The translations under genes and the position numbers were made by a program. A DNA stretch of 64,000 bases, from NCBI GenBank assembly GCA_964017045.1, contig OZ024798.1:6717793-6781792 (forward strand), read 5' to 3'. Shown here piece by piece: positions 63,425 to 64,000 of this stretch (positions are counted from its first letter, which is position 1; each line of letters opens with the position of its first letter). This DNA is from Omphiscola glabra. Its lineage: Eukaryota > Mollusca > Gastropoda > Lymnaeidae. The notes beneath the pieces were generated by a model. It saw only the letters and a list, made by a program, of their open reading frames with translations. It made no database searches and was not told the origin of the DNA.

Positions 63425-64000
63425 TGGGTGAGCACCAGGTGGCGCTAGGCGTCGTTCAGTGGATGAGCACCAAGTGGCGCCAGGCGTCGTCCAGTGGATG
63501 AGCACCAGGTGGCGCTAGGCGTCGTTCAGTGGATGAGCACCAAGTGGCACTAGGCGTCGTCCAATGGATGAGCACCAAATGACGCTAGGCGTCGTCTAAT
63601 GGATGAGCACCAAGTGACGCCAGGCGTCGTCTAATGGATAAGCACCAAGTGACGCTAGGCGTCGTCTAATGGATGAGCACCAAATGACGCTAGGCGTCGT
63701 CTAATGGATGAGCACCAAGTGACGCCAGGCGTCGTCTAATGGATGAGCACCAAGTGACCGCCAGGCGTCGTCCAATGGATAAGCACCAAGTGACGCTAGG
63801 CGTCGTCTAATGGATGAGCACCAAGTGGCGCTAAGCGTCGTCTAATGGATGAGCACCAAGTGGCACCAGGCGTCGTCTAATGGATGAGCACCAAGTGACG
63901 CCAGGCGTCGTCTAATGGATGAGCACCAAGTGACCGCCAGGCGTCGTCTAATGGATGAGCACCAAGTGGCGCTAGGCGTCGTCTAATGGATGAGCACCAA
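63425..64000 (+). repeat. 36-bp minisatellite, about 16 copies, continuing past the window
   Basis: Unit AATGGATGAGCACCAAGTGG + CGCTAGGCGTCGTCT with TGACGCCAGG variants; two copies carry an extra C. The array is cut by the window end. Confidence 0.95.

Overview
This is animal nuclear DNA: introns with GT/AG borders and scattered small exons, an AT-rich background, and many transposon families. The best guess is a mollusc, probably a freshwater snail. That rests on inference: a SPIN-type hAT element is present (from memory, reported in tetrapods, a triatomine bug and a pond snail), and the gene content fits. There is no rRNA, mitochondrial or other species marker.

The outstanding property is minisatellite saturation. 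By hand estimate about a third of the 64 kb is tandem repeat, in about 40 separate arrays with units of 15-52 bp. None overlaps a coding exon I can support. The very long open frames in these arrays (up to 626 codons) are artefacts of units lacking stops.

Three multi-exon genes, all on the minus strand, can be rebuilt by matching splice sites and codon phase. (A) 4796-6737, with a probable 5' leader exon near 7212: a small secreted cysteine-containing protein from micro-exons of 33, 30 and 24 nt plus two larger ones. (B) 18854-34231: a single-pass membrane protein with a long acidic C-terminal part, five proposed exons. (C) 40143-56336: ten exons giving a predicted 910-residue secreted protein with signal peptide, Reeler domain, two anaphylatoxin/fibulin-like cysteine modules and long charged low-complexity tails. 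Every exon junction of gene C agrees in phase and the summed coding length divides by three.

Layout: 1-4.2 kb holds a broken hAT transposase and a nested pogo/Tigger-like element; 4.7-7.8 kb gene A and its upstream array; 9.3-11.1 kb a 21-bp array; 12.6-18 kb degenerate repeats, a MITE and a SINE; 18.8-34.3 kb gene B, its long introns full of arrays; 33.2 kb the SPIN-type element; 35-38 kb a 24-bp array, a LINE fragment and LTR remains; 39.3-56.3 kb gene C; 56.4-62 kb upstream arrays; 62.9 kb a MITE; 63.4 kb to the end an array leaving the window.

The most interesting observation is that several minisatellites are built from copies of a splice junction of the neighbouring exon. The exon 2 donor of gene C is repeated about 35 times in a 30-bp unit, every inspected copy keeping GT and most GTAAGT. 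The exon 6 donor and the exon 7 acceptor, at opposite ends of one intron, are each also the seed of an array.
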